This document shows, piece by piece, positions 52,693 through 60,456 of a stretch of 64,000 nucleotides of DNA; position 1 is the first letter of the stretch, and every line of letters starts with the position of its first letter. Source of the stretch: Bacteroidales bacterium (GTDB taxonomy: Bacteria; Bacteroidota; Bacteroidia; Bacteroidales; UBA932); assembly GCA_017427385.1 (NCBI GenBank), contig JAFRSW010000004.1:1-64000 (forward strand). Direction: 5' to 3'. The notes beneath the pieces were generated by a model. That model did no database searches and was not told the DNA's origin. It saw only the letters and a list, made by a program, of their open reading frames with translations. Made by a program: the position numbers and the translations under genes.

Positions 52693-54201
52693 ATGCGTAA
52701 TCTGGTTTTAATCGTAGCTCTTCTGCTTCTCGGCAGCCCTGCCTTGTCCGGGCAGGATGTGATCATAAGCGGGAACGCCGATTTCAAGAAGCTATGCGAG
52801 GGCAACACCCTCCCCAAGGTGGAAGGATGGACGGTGGTGTCTAAAAACGTGGCCGGACCGGCCCTCTCTCCCGAAATCTGGTGCGGGATAGCCCGCATCC
52901 GGAAGTCGGGAAGCGACTACATCGCCACCCTTGCCTACGGCCCAGTCAGGTGCGACAGGATGTGGTTCCTCTCCAAAGGACTGGTAATCTACAATAAGGG
53001 GTCGAAGTATTCAGCCGTCTGTCTGGTGGACGGCAAATGGAAACAGACCCTGAAAGGATACAACTGCGAGGCCATACCTTTCGGGCATGCCAACGGTGCC
53101 AAGGCACAATTGCTGGCCCGCGGCAAAGACGGCTTCTACAGCTGGATAGACGAAGGTGGGAAGCATCTCCCCGGCACCCCGGATCATTACGACAACACCG
53201 TTCTTTACGGCCGCAATAGTGAGGTGGCGGCCATCAAGACCGGAGGCAAGTGGGGTGCAGTATCTTCGGATGCCCGCGTGGTGGTCCCCATCCAGTACGA
53301 CACGCTCTACCTTACCTCTCCTCTCCGCCAGTGGGGAGGGAAATGGGCTTCGGCCAATTGGTTTTACGTGAGCAAGAAAGGCCTCTGGGGCGTACTTGGT
53401 GACAACGGCGTCGAAGCAGTCCCTCCCGTCTACAGCGGACTGTCTTACTGGCCCAAGGCCCCGGACAGCTGGTGCTACCGTAAACCAGGCGGCAAGTGGG
53501 GGATGAGGGAAAGCGGCGGCAAACAGATACTCCCGGAAGATTATGACGGGCTGTCACCATACAGTTTCAGCCCTTCCGTGAGCGGCTCACTGCGCCTGCC
53601 CTTCGCAATCATCGCCGGGCGGGGAAAGGGCCGTGCGCTCCTGAACCACAAGGGTAACGAACTCCTCCCTTACATGGAGAATGCGGACATGTTCGACATG
53701 CTGGTGATGTTCTATCCCCAGAAATCGTTCTCCGTCTTCACCTGGAACCGCTATAAACTCTGGACAAAGGGAGAATTCGAATCCACTGCGGAATTCGAGG
53801 CCAGAAAGAAGGATCCTTCCAGGACTGCGGGATACGTAGCATCGCTGCTACCCGCCGCCGAGAAAGCTTTCGCTGCGGCCATTATCGGAAACGACGCACA
53901 TCTGATCCTCAGCCGCTACGACGCCGATAGCGAGTGCTTCCTTTTCTCTGTGGACAAGATCCTTCAGGATACATACAGAATCCGGGTCCCCAGGGCGGAT
54001 GCCCCTTTGTTCAAGGAGGAATTCAATAACTTTGCGACCGATGCGTTAAAGTCGGCCAAGTACTTCATACATAACGATTTGCTTGCACTCCGCAGCATTA
54101 CGTTCACTACTCCGGAAGGAAAGACTTTCAGTTTCGAGAATCCTGCTGCTGAAGGGTATTCCGGGCCATCACTCAAAGACCTTGACTTGATACAGCGATG
54201 A
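52693..54201 (+). CDS. Secreted WG-repeat protein
   Basis: The 502-residue protein has an SPI signal (to LSG) and several WG-like repeats (KTGGKWGAVSSDARVVVPIQYD, KKGLWGVLGDNGVEAVPPVY, PGGKWGMRESGGKQILPEDYD; written here as separate motifs). A C-terminal helical domain (about 355-500) contains KGEFESTAEFEAR. WG repeats form solenoids often used for binding. It is 6 nt after the barrel gene and overlaps the next by ATGA; the operon suggests a joint envelope function. Confidence 0.82.
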   Translation: MRNLVLIVALLLLGSPALSGQDVIISGNADFKKLCEGNTLPKVEGWTVVSKNVAGPALSPEIWCGIARIRKSGSDYIATLAYGPVRCDRMWFLSKGLVIYNKGSKYSAVCLVDGKWKQTLKGYNCEAIPFGHANGAKAQLLARGKDGFYSWIDEGGKHLPGTPDHYDNTVLYGRNSEVAAIKTGGKWGAVSSDARVVVPIQYDTLYLTSPLRQWGGKWASANWFYVSKKGLWGVLGDNGVEAVPPVYSGLSYWPKAPDSWCYRKPGGKWGMRESGGKQILPEDYDGLSPYSFSPSVSGSLRLPFAIIAGRGKGRALLNHKGNELLPYMENADMFDMLVMFYPQKSFSVFTWNRYKLWTKGEFESTAEFEARKKDPSRTAGYVASLLPAAEKAFAAAIIGNDAHLILSRYDADSECFLFSVDKILQDTYRIRVPRADAPLFKEEFNNFATDALKSAKYFIHNDLLALRSITFTTPEGKTFSFENPAAEGYSGPSLKDLDLIQR

Positions 54202-54878
54202 AAAAGATAATAGCAATCATATGCTTCGCCGGCCTGAGCCTTGTGGCCGTAGCGCAGTCATCCAAATTCGACACCGGCACTCACGCAAAAACCGCGCTTG
54301 GCCAGTTGGAAGAAATGAGCGGGCAAAAGGTGACCACCTCCAGACCCAGTGGCAACTATACAAGAATTACTCCTGCCGCACGCGCAGTCACGGCCGCAAG
54401 TTCCGCTTCGAGCAGCAGCAACAGCACCCTTGGTCTGGCCATAGGTATTATCTCGTCAACACTCTTCAGCGCCCTGGATGCCCTGGAAGATAGCCGCGCG
54501 AGCACTCCGTCCACGGTCGGCACCTATTCGCAGCCGGCGGATCCGGTGGCTCCGGACGTTTACGACGAATGCGATGCGGACATAGTGAACAAGTTCCCAT
54601 CCGGATGCAAGTTCGAGCGTCACTATCCCGTTCCGGGCGACAAGGACTGGTACCTGGAACTTAAAATGACCAACGAAAGCTCCGTGGACCACGATTTCAC
54701 GATAATCTATTGGGAGAAAGAAGGAAGGGACGGCACGCCGCGTCTGAAAGTTCTGCGCAGTGGCCTGCCCCAGAACCGTATCCACGACCCCCTGCTCGGG
54801 CTCAGTGTGAACGGACACTACGATTCCGGCACTCTCTCTACCCGCTATAAGATAGAGAAGATTATCTACAACGATTAG
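54198..54878 (+). CDS. Secreted hypothetical protein
   Basis: The 226-residue protein has an SPI signal (MKKIIAIICFAGLSLVAVAQ), an Ala/Ser-rich middle (AARAVTAASSASSSSNSTLGLAIGIISS) with a possible short hydrophobic segment, and a C-terminal domain with DKDWYLELKMTNESS. No family recognised. The ATG overlaps the WG-repeat gene stop; the 3' end overlaps the converging preA-like gene by 17 nt. Confidence 0.68.
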   Translation: MKKIIAIICFAGLSLVAVAQSSKFDTGTHAKTALGQLEEMSGQKVTTSRPSGNYTRITPAARAVTAASSASSSSNSTLGLAIGIISSTLFSALDALEDSRASTPSTVGTYSQPADPVAPDVYDECDADIVNKFPSGCKFERHYPVPGDKDWYLELKMTNESSVDHDFTIIYWEKEGRDGTPRLKVLRSGLPQNRIHDPLLGLSVNGHYDSGTLSTRYKIEKIIYND

Positions 54879-56313
54879 GCTTGGCTACCCGTTTGGACAC
54901 GCCGATCGCTCCTGTCGGGCAGATCAGGCGGCAGAGGTGACAGCCTACGCACTTGGCTCCCAGGAGGCGGGGTTTTCGGTCCTCGCCGAAAGCGATGGCC
55001 TGGTGCCCTCCGTCCCTGCACGAAACATAACAGCGCCCGCAGCCTATACACATGTCGCGGTCGATGACGGGATAGACCACCGTATCGCGGTCCGCCTCCG
55101 AAGGGAGGATGAAACTGGAGACGCATTCGCCTACCAGCTCCTCCAGCTTGTCGATCCCCCGTCCTGCCATATAGGTCCTCAGGCCCAGGATCAGGTCATC
55201 GACTATCCTGTAGCCATATTCCATCACGGCGGTGCACAGCTGGACATTCTGACAGCCCAGCTGGATGAATTGGAGCGCATCCCGCCACGTGTAGATCCCG
55301 CCGATGCCGGAAAGCTGGGCTCCCTTCAGTATGGGATTCTGCGCGATTTCAAGGATGAAGCGCAGTGCTATGGGCTTGATTGCCGTCCCTGAATAACCGG
55401 AGATCATCTTGCGGTCGGAGACCTCTCCGCCCATGGTTACGGACTTGATGGTGTTGATGGCGGAGATCCCGTCGGCTCCTGCGAAATGCGCGGCCAGCGC
55501 AACCGGGGTCATAGACCCGATATTCGGTGTCATCTTGGCGATTACCGGAATCTTCACGGCGCGCTTGACGAATGCGGTGTAGTAGGTGACAAGTTCCGGA
55601 TTCTGGCCAACGTCGCTGCCCATGCCGGCGTAGCGCATCTGAGGGCAGGAGAAATTCAGCTCTACCGCGTCGACTCCTGCCTCCTCGGCCATCTTTGCCA
55701 GCCTGGTCCATTCATCCTCGTTCTGCCCCATTATTGAGGCTATGATGATCTTGCCCGGAAAATCCTTCTTGAGACGCGACAGGATGGCGAAATCCTCCAC
55801 GGCGGAGTTCTCCGACAACTGCTCCATGTTGCGGAAGCCGGTAAAACTCCCGTCGGCCCGCTTCACGGCGTCGAAACGCGGGGAGACTTCGTTGATGTCT
55901 TCCAGGCAGATTGTCTTGTAGTAAACTCCTGCCCAGCCGGATTTCAGGGCTGCCGCCACCATATCATAGTTGGTGCAGATGGCCGATGAAGCCAGGAAAA
56001 ACGGATTCTCGCAGTGCAGCCCGCAGAAGTCGATCTCCAGTGAGGGGAGACCTTCTTCGCATACCGGATCCGGCAGGGCGTGGGCGAGGTCGCGCAGGCG
56101 GACGGGGCGGTCATAATGGATACAGGCCTTCTCGGCAGCCATAAGGTTTTCCTCGCTGCAGGGTGCAAACCAGTTGCCGGCATTGGCCTCGTTCCTGAAA
56201 AGAATGGCCCTCACGGCACGGGCCGGGTCGCCGGCTTTGCAGGCGCGGGTGCAGGGTGCGTCCTCACATATCAGACAACGCGAAGCTTCCTGCATAAGAC
56301 GGATTTTGTTCAT
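54862..56313 (-). CDS. preA: NAD-dependent dihydropyrimidine dehydrogenase-like PreA with Fe-S N-terminus
   Basis: The 483-residue protein has an N-terminal Fe-S-like segment (about 1-90; CLICEDAPCTRAC) that resembles the N-terminus of PreT/GltD-type proteins, a DHOD-type barrel (about 95-395; NPFFLASSAICTNY, catalytic-loop Cys in NFSCPQM, GGIYTWRDALQF), and two C-terminal 4Fe-4S ferredoxin motifs (CIGCGRCYVSC and CVGCHLCRLIC). Standard PreA lacks the N-terminal segment and works with PreT. No preT is next to it. It may reduce uracil or thymine with electrons from another donor. The start at 56313 fits the Fe-S motif. Confidence 0.85.
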   Translation of the reverse strand: MNKIRLMQEASRCLICEDAPCTRACKAGDPARAVRAILFRNEANAGNWFAPCSEENLMAAEKACIHYDRPVRLRDLAHALPDPVCEEGLPSLEIDFCGLHCENPFFLASSAICTNYDMVAAALKSGWAGVYYKTICLEDINEVSPRFDAVKRADGSFTGFRNMEQLSENSAVEDFAILSRLKKDFPGKIIIASIMGQNEDEWTRLAKMAEEAGVDAVELNFSCPQMRYAGMGSDVGQNPELVTYYTAFVKRAVKIPVIAKMTPNIGSMTPVALAAHFAGADGISAINTIKSVTMGGEVSDRKMISGYSGTAIKPIALRFILEIAQNPILKGAQLSGIGGIYTWRDALQFIQLGCQNVQLCTAVMEYGYRIVDDLILGLRTYMAGRGIDKLEELVGECVSSFILPSEADRDTVVYPVIDRDMCIGCGRCYVSCRDGGHQAIAFGEDRKPRLLGAKCVGCHLCRLICPTGAIGVSKRVAKPNRCR

Positions 56314-56445
56314 GACTAAACAGTAAAAAGGTTCGTGGTGGCAAAATTAATAAAATTGTTGGTGAAGCGCACACTTCAGTCCCGGAACACCTGCAGCGCC
56401 CGAACAATTTATCTATCTAGTTAAAGGGGGTCTGAAGAAAATGAT

Positions 56446-56453
56446 TACCTTTG
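56446..56453 (+). promoter_or_regulatory. Relict -7 box before the TfoX-like pseudogene
   Basis: TACCTTTG lies 22 nt before the ATG at 56476; it may still be active. Confidence 0.4.
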
Positions 56454-56475
56454 AGAGTTGGATAAATCGATATTT

Positions 56476-56746
56476 ATGGCTTGCAATCCAGACTTCGTTC
56501 AATATATCGTCGACCAGTGCTCAGGTGCTGGGGAGATAGCGGTCAATCTGCGACAACAACTTCTACGTGAAGGTGACAGATCCCGGCAGGGCCATCCTGA
56601 AAGAAGTCATCCTTCGGCCGCCGTATGAAGGTGCCAAAGACTACTTCTATATCAGTGATGTGGATGACAGGGATTACCTGACAGCACTTATCAAAGCTAC
56701 GATTCCTGTTCTTCCGCCAAATGGGAGAGCTCATAAGTTCAAATGA
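56476..56746 (+). pseudogene. TfoX N-terminal-domain protein, disrupted
   Basis: The first frame reads MACNPDFVQYIVDQCSGAGEI, written in two parts (MACNPDFVQYIV, DQCSGAGEI), the TfoX-N start. About 20 residues normally following (TYRKMFGEYG region) are missing in frame, then one extra A at 56545 shifts the frame. In the new frame come CDNNFYVKVTDPGRAILKEV and PPYEGAKDYFYISDVDD, which complete the domain to a stop at 56744-56746. TfoX-N proteins are small and of uncertain role in this phylum; this copy should not give a functional product. Confidence 0.8.
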
Positions 56747-56763
56747 GTCAGAATAATATGAAA

Positions 56764-57059
56764 ATAAGTATATCGCCCCGGATGCACGGAGCACTTTGTA
56801 CTGCATTGCTATAGTGGCAATCCGGACTTCATTCCGGAACTTGACTTCGTGATGGAGGAGAATGGCCGGCTGGCTTAAAGCCAATGGCATAGAGGAAGCA
56901 ACTTATTGTCCGCCCAAGGGTTATTTCGTTGCCGATGAGAATCCTGAAGCATTCGAGCAATACGAGGCCACCTTCCCGGCAAAGGAGAAGAAGCGACTGC
57001 CCGGCCAGCTGTTTTACGATGGCGTGATGGAAACAGACCGTATTATTTTAAGGCCGTGA
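56764..57059 (+). pseudogene. Frameshifted remnant, family not identified
   Basis: Three frames carry pieces of what looks like one protein: KYIAPDA, then EHFVLHCYSGNPDFIPELDF and VMEENGRLA to a stop, then AGWLKANGIEEATYCPPKG onward to LRP and a stop at 57057-57059. The overlap of reading sense (ENGRLA / MAGWLKANG) indicates a small deletion. I do not recognise the family; a GyrI-like effector domain is one possibility. Confidence 0.5.
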
Positions 57060-57145
57060 CGGCGAGCAGCTAATAGGTTACTGGATAGCAAATCCCTTAT
57101 CTCCGGGCATTTTGAGGACAACCCCGCCAGCGGCCGGCCGATAAC

Positions 57146-57290
57146 GACCCGTAGATCTTTTCCGCAATTATCTCTACGGGTAGGTCGAAAAATGGCTGAC
57201 CCGTAGAGGTTTTGCCGGATTACCTCTACGGGTAGGGGTAAAAAAGGCTTACCTGTAGAGAAAAAACGGGTTTTTCTAAACGGGTAAACG
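57146..57290 (+). repeat. REP-like array 3: three units, period 52 bp
   Basis: Units begin GACCCGTAGATC at 57146, GACCCGTAGAGG at 57198 and TACCTGTAGAGA at 57250. Stem partners CTCTACGGGT are perfect in the first two; the third is degenerate, as in array 2. Spacers read AGGTCGAAAAATGGCT and AGGGGTAAAAAAGGCT. Orientation equals array 2. Confidence 0.85.
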
Positions 57291-57635
57291 AGCGCCTGGT
57301 CATGACCCTCGGGCGGGAGCCAAGATGTTGGTGACAGGTGGGGATTGTGGTCAAAACTTGGTCAAGAGAACAGGCTGTTTTCTGTGCTCTTATCCATGTC
57401 ATCTGCAGATTCATCCAGAATGATTTTGCTTTGTGGAATAATAATTCGTATATTCGCTTGTTATAGTGGTGAAAACGCCTCCTACATTGAAAGATTAGCG
57501 TTTTCAATTTGCTCTACCCGAGTGATGTTGTTTGAGGGCTATTATTGTTGGGTCTGCAGCAAGAGGGGCTGCCACATAACCTGTTGCGAAGATGTTGTAA
57601 TCGTTCATATTTGATTATTTGTTAGATACTGTGTT
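57291..57635. other. Intergenic stretch without a recognised gene
   Basis: No supported gene. The composition turns AT-rich here. A short frame near 57523-57555 reads MLFEGYYCW, similar to MLFEGFYIR early in the following protein, so this may be a decayed piece of a related gene. No clear -7 box was found before 57636. Confidence 0.4.
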
Positions 57636-59312
57636 ATGAAATCATTCCTGTTGTGCACTTTGGCTACACTGTTTCTGTTATGTCCGGTGCAAATTTCAAA
57701 TGCTCAAAACCCCGTAAAAAAAGTCAAGTACCTTAAACACTCTTATGAAGGTGAGGTGGGTAAGAAAAAGGTCCCTAATGGGCAAGGAGTAATGCTATTT
57801 GAAGGTTTTTACATCCGTGGAGAATTTCATGGGAACGAAGTGTCAGATGCCTTGGTAGTTCCAGATGCGTATGATGTTTACTACCTGGGAGATGTTGTCT
57901 ATGACGAGTCCCAAAGTCTTGTTTTGAAATCCGGCGGTAAGATATTGGCCAGAGTGTATGTTGTAGATGAGAAGGAATATAACTTAGCGATAGGTAATTA
58001 TGGTCGTAGCTATATCTCTTCGGATTTGAGAGGAATTCCGGTTGTTGTAAGAACTCTTGATAGAGATGAAACTATTACCGTAGATTCATTTGATTTGAAA
58101 GCAATCCCGATAAAACTAATGGTTAAAGTGGATTTGCCTAAGGAGTTAAATCCTCCAGCAAGTGTTCCGAAAGAATATTCCGTGCGTCAAAAGATAAAGA
58201 TTGGGTATAACAAGGAAGAAGCGACAAATGACGGCTCGACAATCATCCGCAGCGGGGACTGGGTGGAGTTAAAAAATGATACTGTGCAAGAGGGAAGCAA
58301 ACAAAAGAGAATCTTTTTGCAAACGGTCCGTGAAAACCCCCAGTTTAACTATTATAAGGATGATGAAGGACGCGTTTGGAATCAGAAGCAAGATGGCTGG
58401 TCAGTCCATTATCCCAACGGTGATTATCTTGAGTGGCAGAGGAGTAATTGGAACTATTTGTTTAGATGCACTTTGCTTGACAATTATACGATAACACGCG
58501 CTAACCCCAGGGGGAACATTGTGTTTCAAAGTGTCGTAACGAAATCGGGCAAATCGGTAGTTGCTTCTTTTGAAATGGACGGGAGTAACGTTACTAATCG
58601 AGCCTGTGAGGGTTTGTTTGACGCTACAGTCTATGGCTCCGGGACCCTTTCGTCTTCGTGGAGAAGAGAATTTAGCACCGACGAGGTCATCAAGTTGCAG
58701 TGTCAGGATGGGTTGACGGATGAAGAAATACAGGAGATACTTGGTAACGAGCTCTTTAAACCCATTGTTGGTGTTATGCCATATATGGATAGTGATCTCG
58801 AAGTATTCATTAATGATGCAGAGTCTCGGATAGGTACATACAATCCTGAGAAGAAAGAATATGTTTCCGAAAAAAGCCGACGGGAAAAGTTGGAGGCAGC
58901 AAGACAGGAAAAACTCAGAGAGGTGAACGAGCATAACAAGAAAGTATTCTCAAAAATTGAAGGTTTCAAAAAGAGATTTGGCTACGATCCAACCCAAAAG
59001 GGTATGCGCGGCCTGGTTAAAGTAGGCAGCTCATTCAAGTTGCTAAACGACTATTTTGACTTTACATATAAATTGTATATGGCTTACTATAAGCCAATCA
59101 GTTTTAGATATGATTATCCGGATGAAGATTATACAGATTACACTGTATATGATGAAAATGGCGAGAGAAAAAGCATGGGAGATGGTTATTACTTTAAATT
59201 AAGTATAGACCGTAATAATTCGCGTTGTTATGATTTTGGGGATACTTTTAATGGTAAAAGGGGCTACATCTGGGTAAATGGTGATAAAATCACCTCTGTG
59301 GTCTGGTATTAG
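57636..59312 (+). CDS. AT-rich secreted protein of unknown function
   Basis: The 558-residue protein has an SPI signal (MKSFLLCTLATLFLLCPVQISNAQ), a MORN-like opening (YEGEVGKKKVPNGQGVMLFEGFY in parts: KKKVPNGQGVMLFEGFYIRG), a beta-rich middle, and a charged helical segment (about 408-440; EKSRREKLEAARQEKLREVNEH, coiled-coil-like). No family is recognised. Base composition is clearly lower in GC than the neighbours, suggesting horizontal acquisition. A strong terminator follows. Confidence 0.75.
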   Translation: MKSFLLCTLATLFLLCPVQISNAQNPVKKVKYLKHSYEGEVGKKKVPNGQGVMLFEGFYIRGEFHGNEVSDALVVPDAYDVYYLGDVVYDESQSLVLKSGGKILARVYVVDEKEYNLAIGNYGRSYISSDLRGIPVVVRTLDRDETITVDSFDLKAIPIKLMVKVDLPKELNPPASVPKEYSVRQKIKIGYNKEEATNDGSTIIRSGDWVELKNDTVQEGSKQKRIFLQTVRENPQFNYYKDDEGRVWNQKQDGWSVHYPNGDYLEWQRSNWNYLFRCTLLDNYTITRANPRGNIVFQSVVTKSGKSVVASFEMDGSNVTNRACEGLFDATVYGSGTLSSSWRREFSTDEVIKLQCQDGLTDEEIQEILGNELFKPIVGVMPYMDSDLEVFINDAESRIGTYNPEKKEYVSEKSRREKLEAARQEKLREVNEHNKKVFSKIEGFKKRFGYDPTQKGMRGLVKVGSSFKLLNDYFDFTYKLYMAYYKPISFRYDYPDEDYTDYTVYDENGERKSMGDGYYFKLSIDRNNSRCYDFGDTFNGKRGYIWVNGDKITSVVWY

Positions 59313-59320
59313 CAAAAGAC

Positions 59321-59363
59321 GGCACAAAAAAGAGCGACGCTGGTGCGCCGCTCTTTTTGTGCC
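59321..59363 (+). terminator. Terminator after the AT-rich gene
   Basis: GGCACAAAAAAGAGCG pairs with CGCTCTTTTTGTGCC with one bulge, with an inner CGC/GCG stem; the T-run is inside the right arm. Its right arm merges into the tRNA-derived repeat at 59356-59371. Confidence 0.8.
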
Positions 59364-59371
59364 TCGGGCGG
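59356..59371 (+). repeat. 16-bp direct repeat of the tRNA-Leu 3' end (attL-like)
   Basis: TTTGTGCCTCGGGCGG is identical to 60441-60456, which covers the acceptor 3' strand of the tRNA-Leu gene plus five flanking bases. The two copies are 1,085 bp apart in direct orientation and enclose the 59577-60317 gene. Confidence 0.65.
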
Positions 59372-59477
59372 TGGTTAAGATATCGGTGGCTATCGTGAGT
59401 TGTTTTAATTAACTGAAGGAATTGATTTCCCGTGAGTTAAGTCAAATAATTGTGAGGTAAAATAACTCCCGGAAAAG

Positions 59478-59543
59478 GTGACCAAAAGTGACCGAATCTG
59501 CCGTAAGGTGACCGAAAGTGACCGAGAAAATGTCGTATATTTG
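59478..59543 (+). promoter_or_regulatory. Promoter with four helically phased GTGACC boxes
   Basis: GTGACC occurs at 59478, 59488, 59508 and 59518, spacings of 10, 20 and 10 nt, so all lie on one face of the helix. The -7 box TATATTTG is at 59536-59543, placing the last boxes over the -33 region. Two related boxes lie past the gene at 60362 and 60372. Confidence 0.65.
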
Positions 59544-59576
59544 TATTCGCAAAATCGGAATCTGTTTGATCAAAAA

Positions 59577-60317
59577 ATGAAAATTATCCTCTTACTACTC
59601 CTTAGCCTTCTTACCGGATGCAGCGCTACGAAGCATCTGGACAAGTCATCTTCAGATCCGCAGAAGGAAGAACAGACATCTGTCGTTCCGGACATCCCTT
59701 ATCAGGTAATTGAAAACCTCATCGGCACAAATGACAAGCCAGCCCTTATCATCTATCTGCACAGCAACAGCGGCAGCGGCACGGACAACAAAAAGCAGAT
59801 GACTCAGGTATCCGTCAGCAATATCGGGGAATACATCAAGGACAATAAGATTTCTGCATATTTTCTCGTTCCGCAGTGCCCGGCCGATCATGAGTGGGAC
59901 AGCAGAGGCAGCTCCGCTGGCTATTATCTGAAGGCCAAGGAACTCATTGATTACTTCTTGGATGAGAAGGATATCGATGAAAGCCGAATCTATATCTGCG
60001 GCGCATCGATGGGTGCTATGGGGGCATGGAGAATGCTACGGGAGTATCCGAATCTCTTCACTGCAGGCATCGTGTCGTCCGGGCAGGCCCAATTTGCCAC
60101 ACCGTCACTATACACCTATCTTCCTCTATATATTACGGCAGGAACGGAAGAGCGCAGTTATGAAGCGCTCAAGAGTTTCGCCCTGCAAATCAAAAATGCC
60201 GGAGGAAATGTAGTATTTGAGGAATTCGAAGGAATGACACATGGCCGAGCCTGCGACAATGCTTGCTCAGCCGAAAGACTCCAATGGTTATTTTCTCAGA
60301 AGAAAGGCATCAAGTAA
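59577..60317 (+). CDS. Alpha/beta-hydrolase lipoprotein (esterase/phospholipase-like)
   Basis: The 246-residue protein has SPII signal MKIILLLLLSLLTGC and an alpha/beta-hydrolase fold like small poly-hydroxybutyrate depolymerase/esterase proteins: oxyanion region LIIYLHSNSGSG, nucleophile elbow ICGASMGAMGAW, and His in EGMTHGRAC. ATG 59577 is chosen for the signal; the frame is open upstream into the GTGACC repeats. The gene lies alone in a 1.1-kb segment bounded by a duplicated tRNA 3' end, so it looks like cargo of a small integrated cassette. Composition is closer to the host than 57636-59312. Confidence 0.8.
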   Translation: MKIILLLLLSLLTGCSATKHLDKSSSDPQKEEQTSVVPDIPYQVIENLIGTNDKPALIIYLHSNSGSGTDNKKQMTQVSVSNIGEYIKDNKISAYFLVPQCPADHEWDSRGSSAGYYLKAKELIDYFLDEKDIDESRIYICGASMGAMGAWRMLREYPNLFTAGIVSSGQAQFATPSLYTYLPLYITAGTEERSYEALKSFALQIKNAGGNVVFEEFEGMTHGRACDNACSAERLQWLFSQKKGIK

Positions 60318-60361
60318 ATTCCTGTTTATCGGTCTCCCGGTTCTTCAGCAGAGGAGAAAAC

Positions 60362-60377
60362 GTGACCAAATACGACC
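60362..60377 (+). repeat. GTGACC-type boxes downstream of the esterase gene
   Basis: GTGACC at 60362 and the variant ACGACC at 60372, 10 nt apart, match the boxes at 59478-59523 that precede the gene. Confidence 0.5.
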
Positions 60378-60440
60378 AAATTTGGGGGATAAAAACAAGA
60401 CTTTGTAAAGTGTCTGGAAATCAACAACTTATAAAGTCTA

Positions 60441-60456
60441 TTTGTGCCTCGGGCGG
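60441..60456 (+). repeat. 16-bp direct repeat within the tRNA-Leu 3' end (attR-like)
   Basis: TTTGTGCCTCGGGCGG, identical to 59356-59371; positions 60445-60456 are tRNA sequence. Confidence 0.65.
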
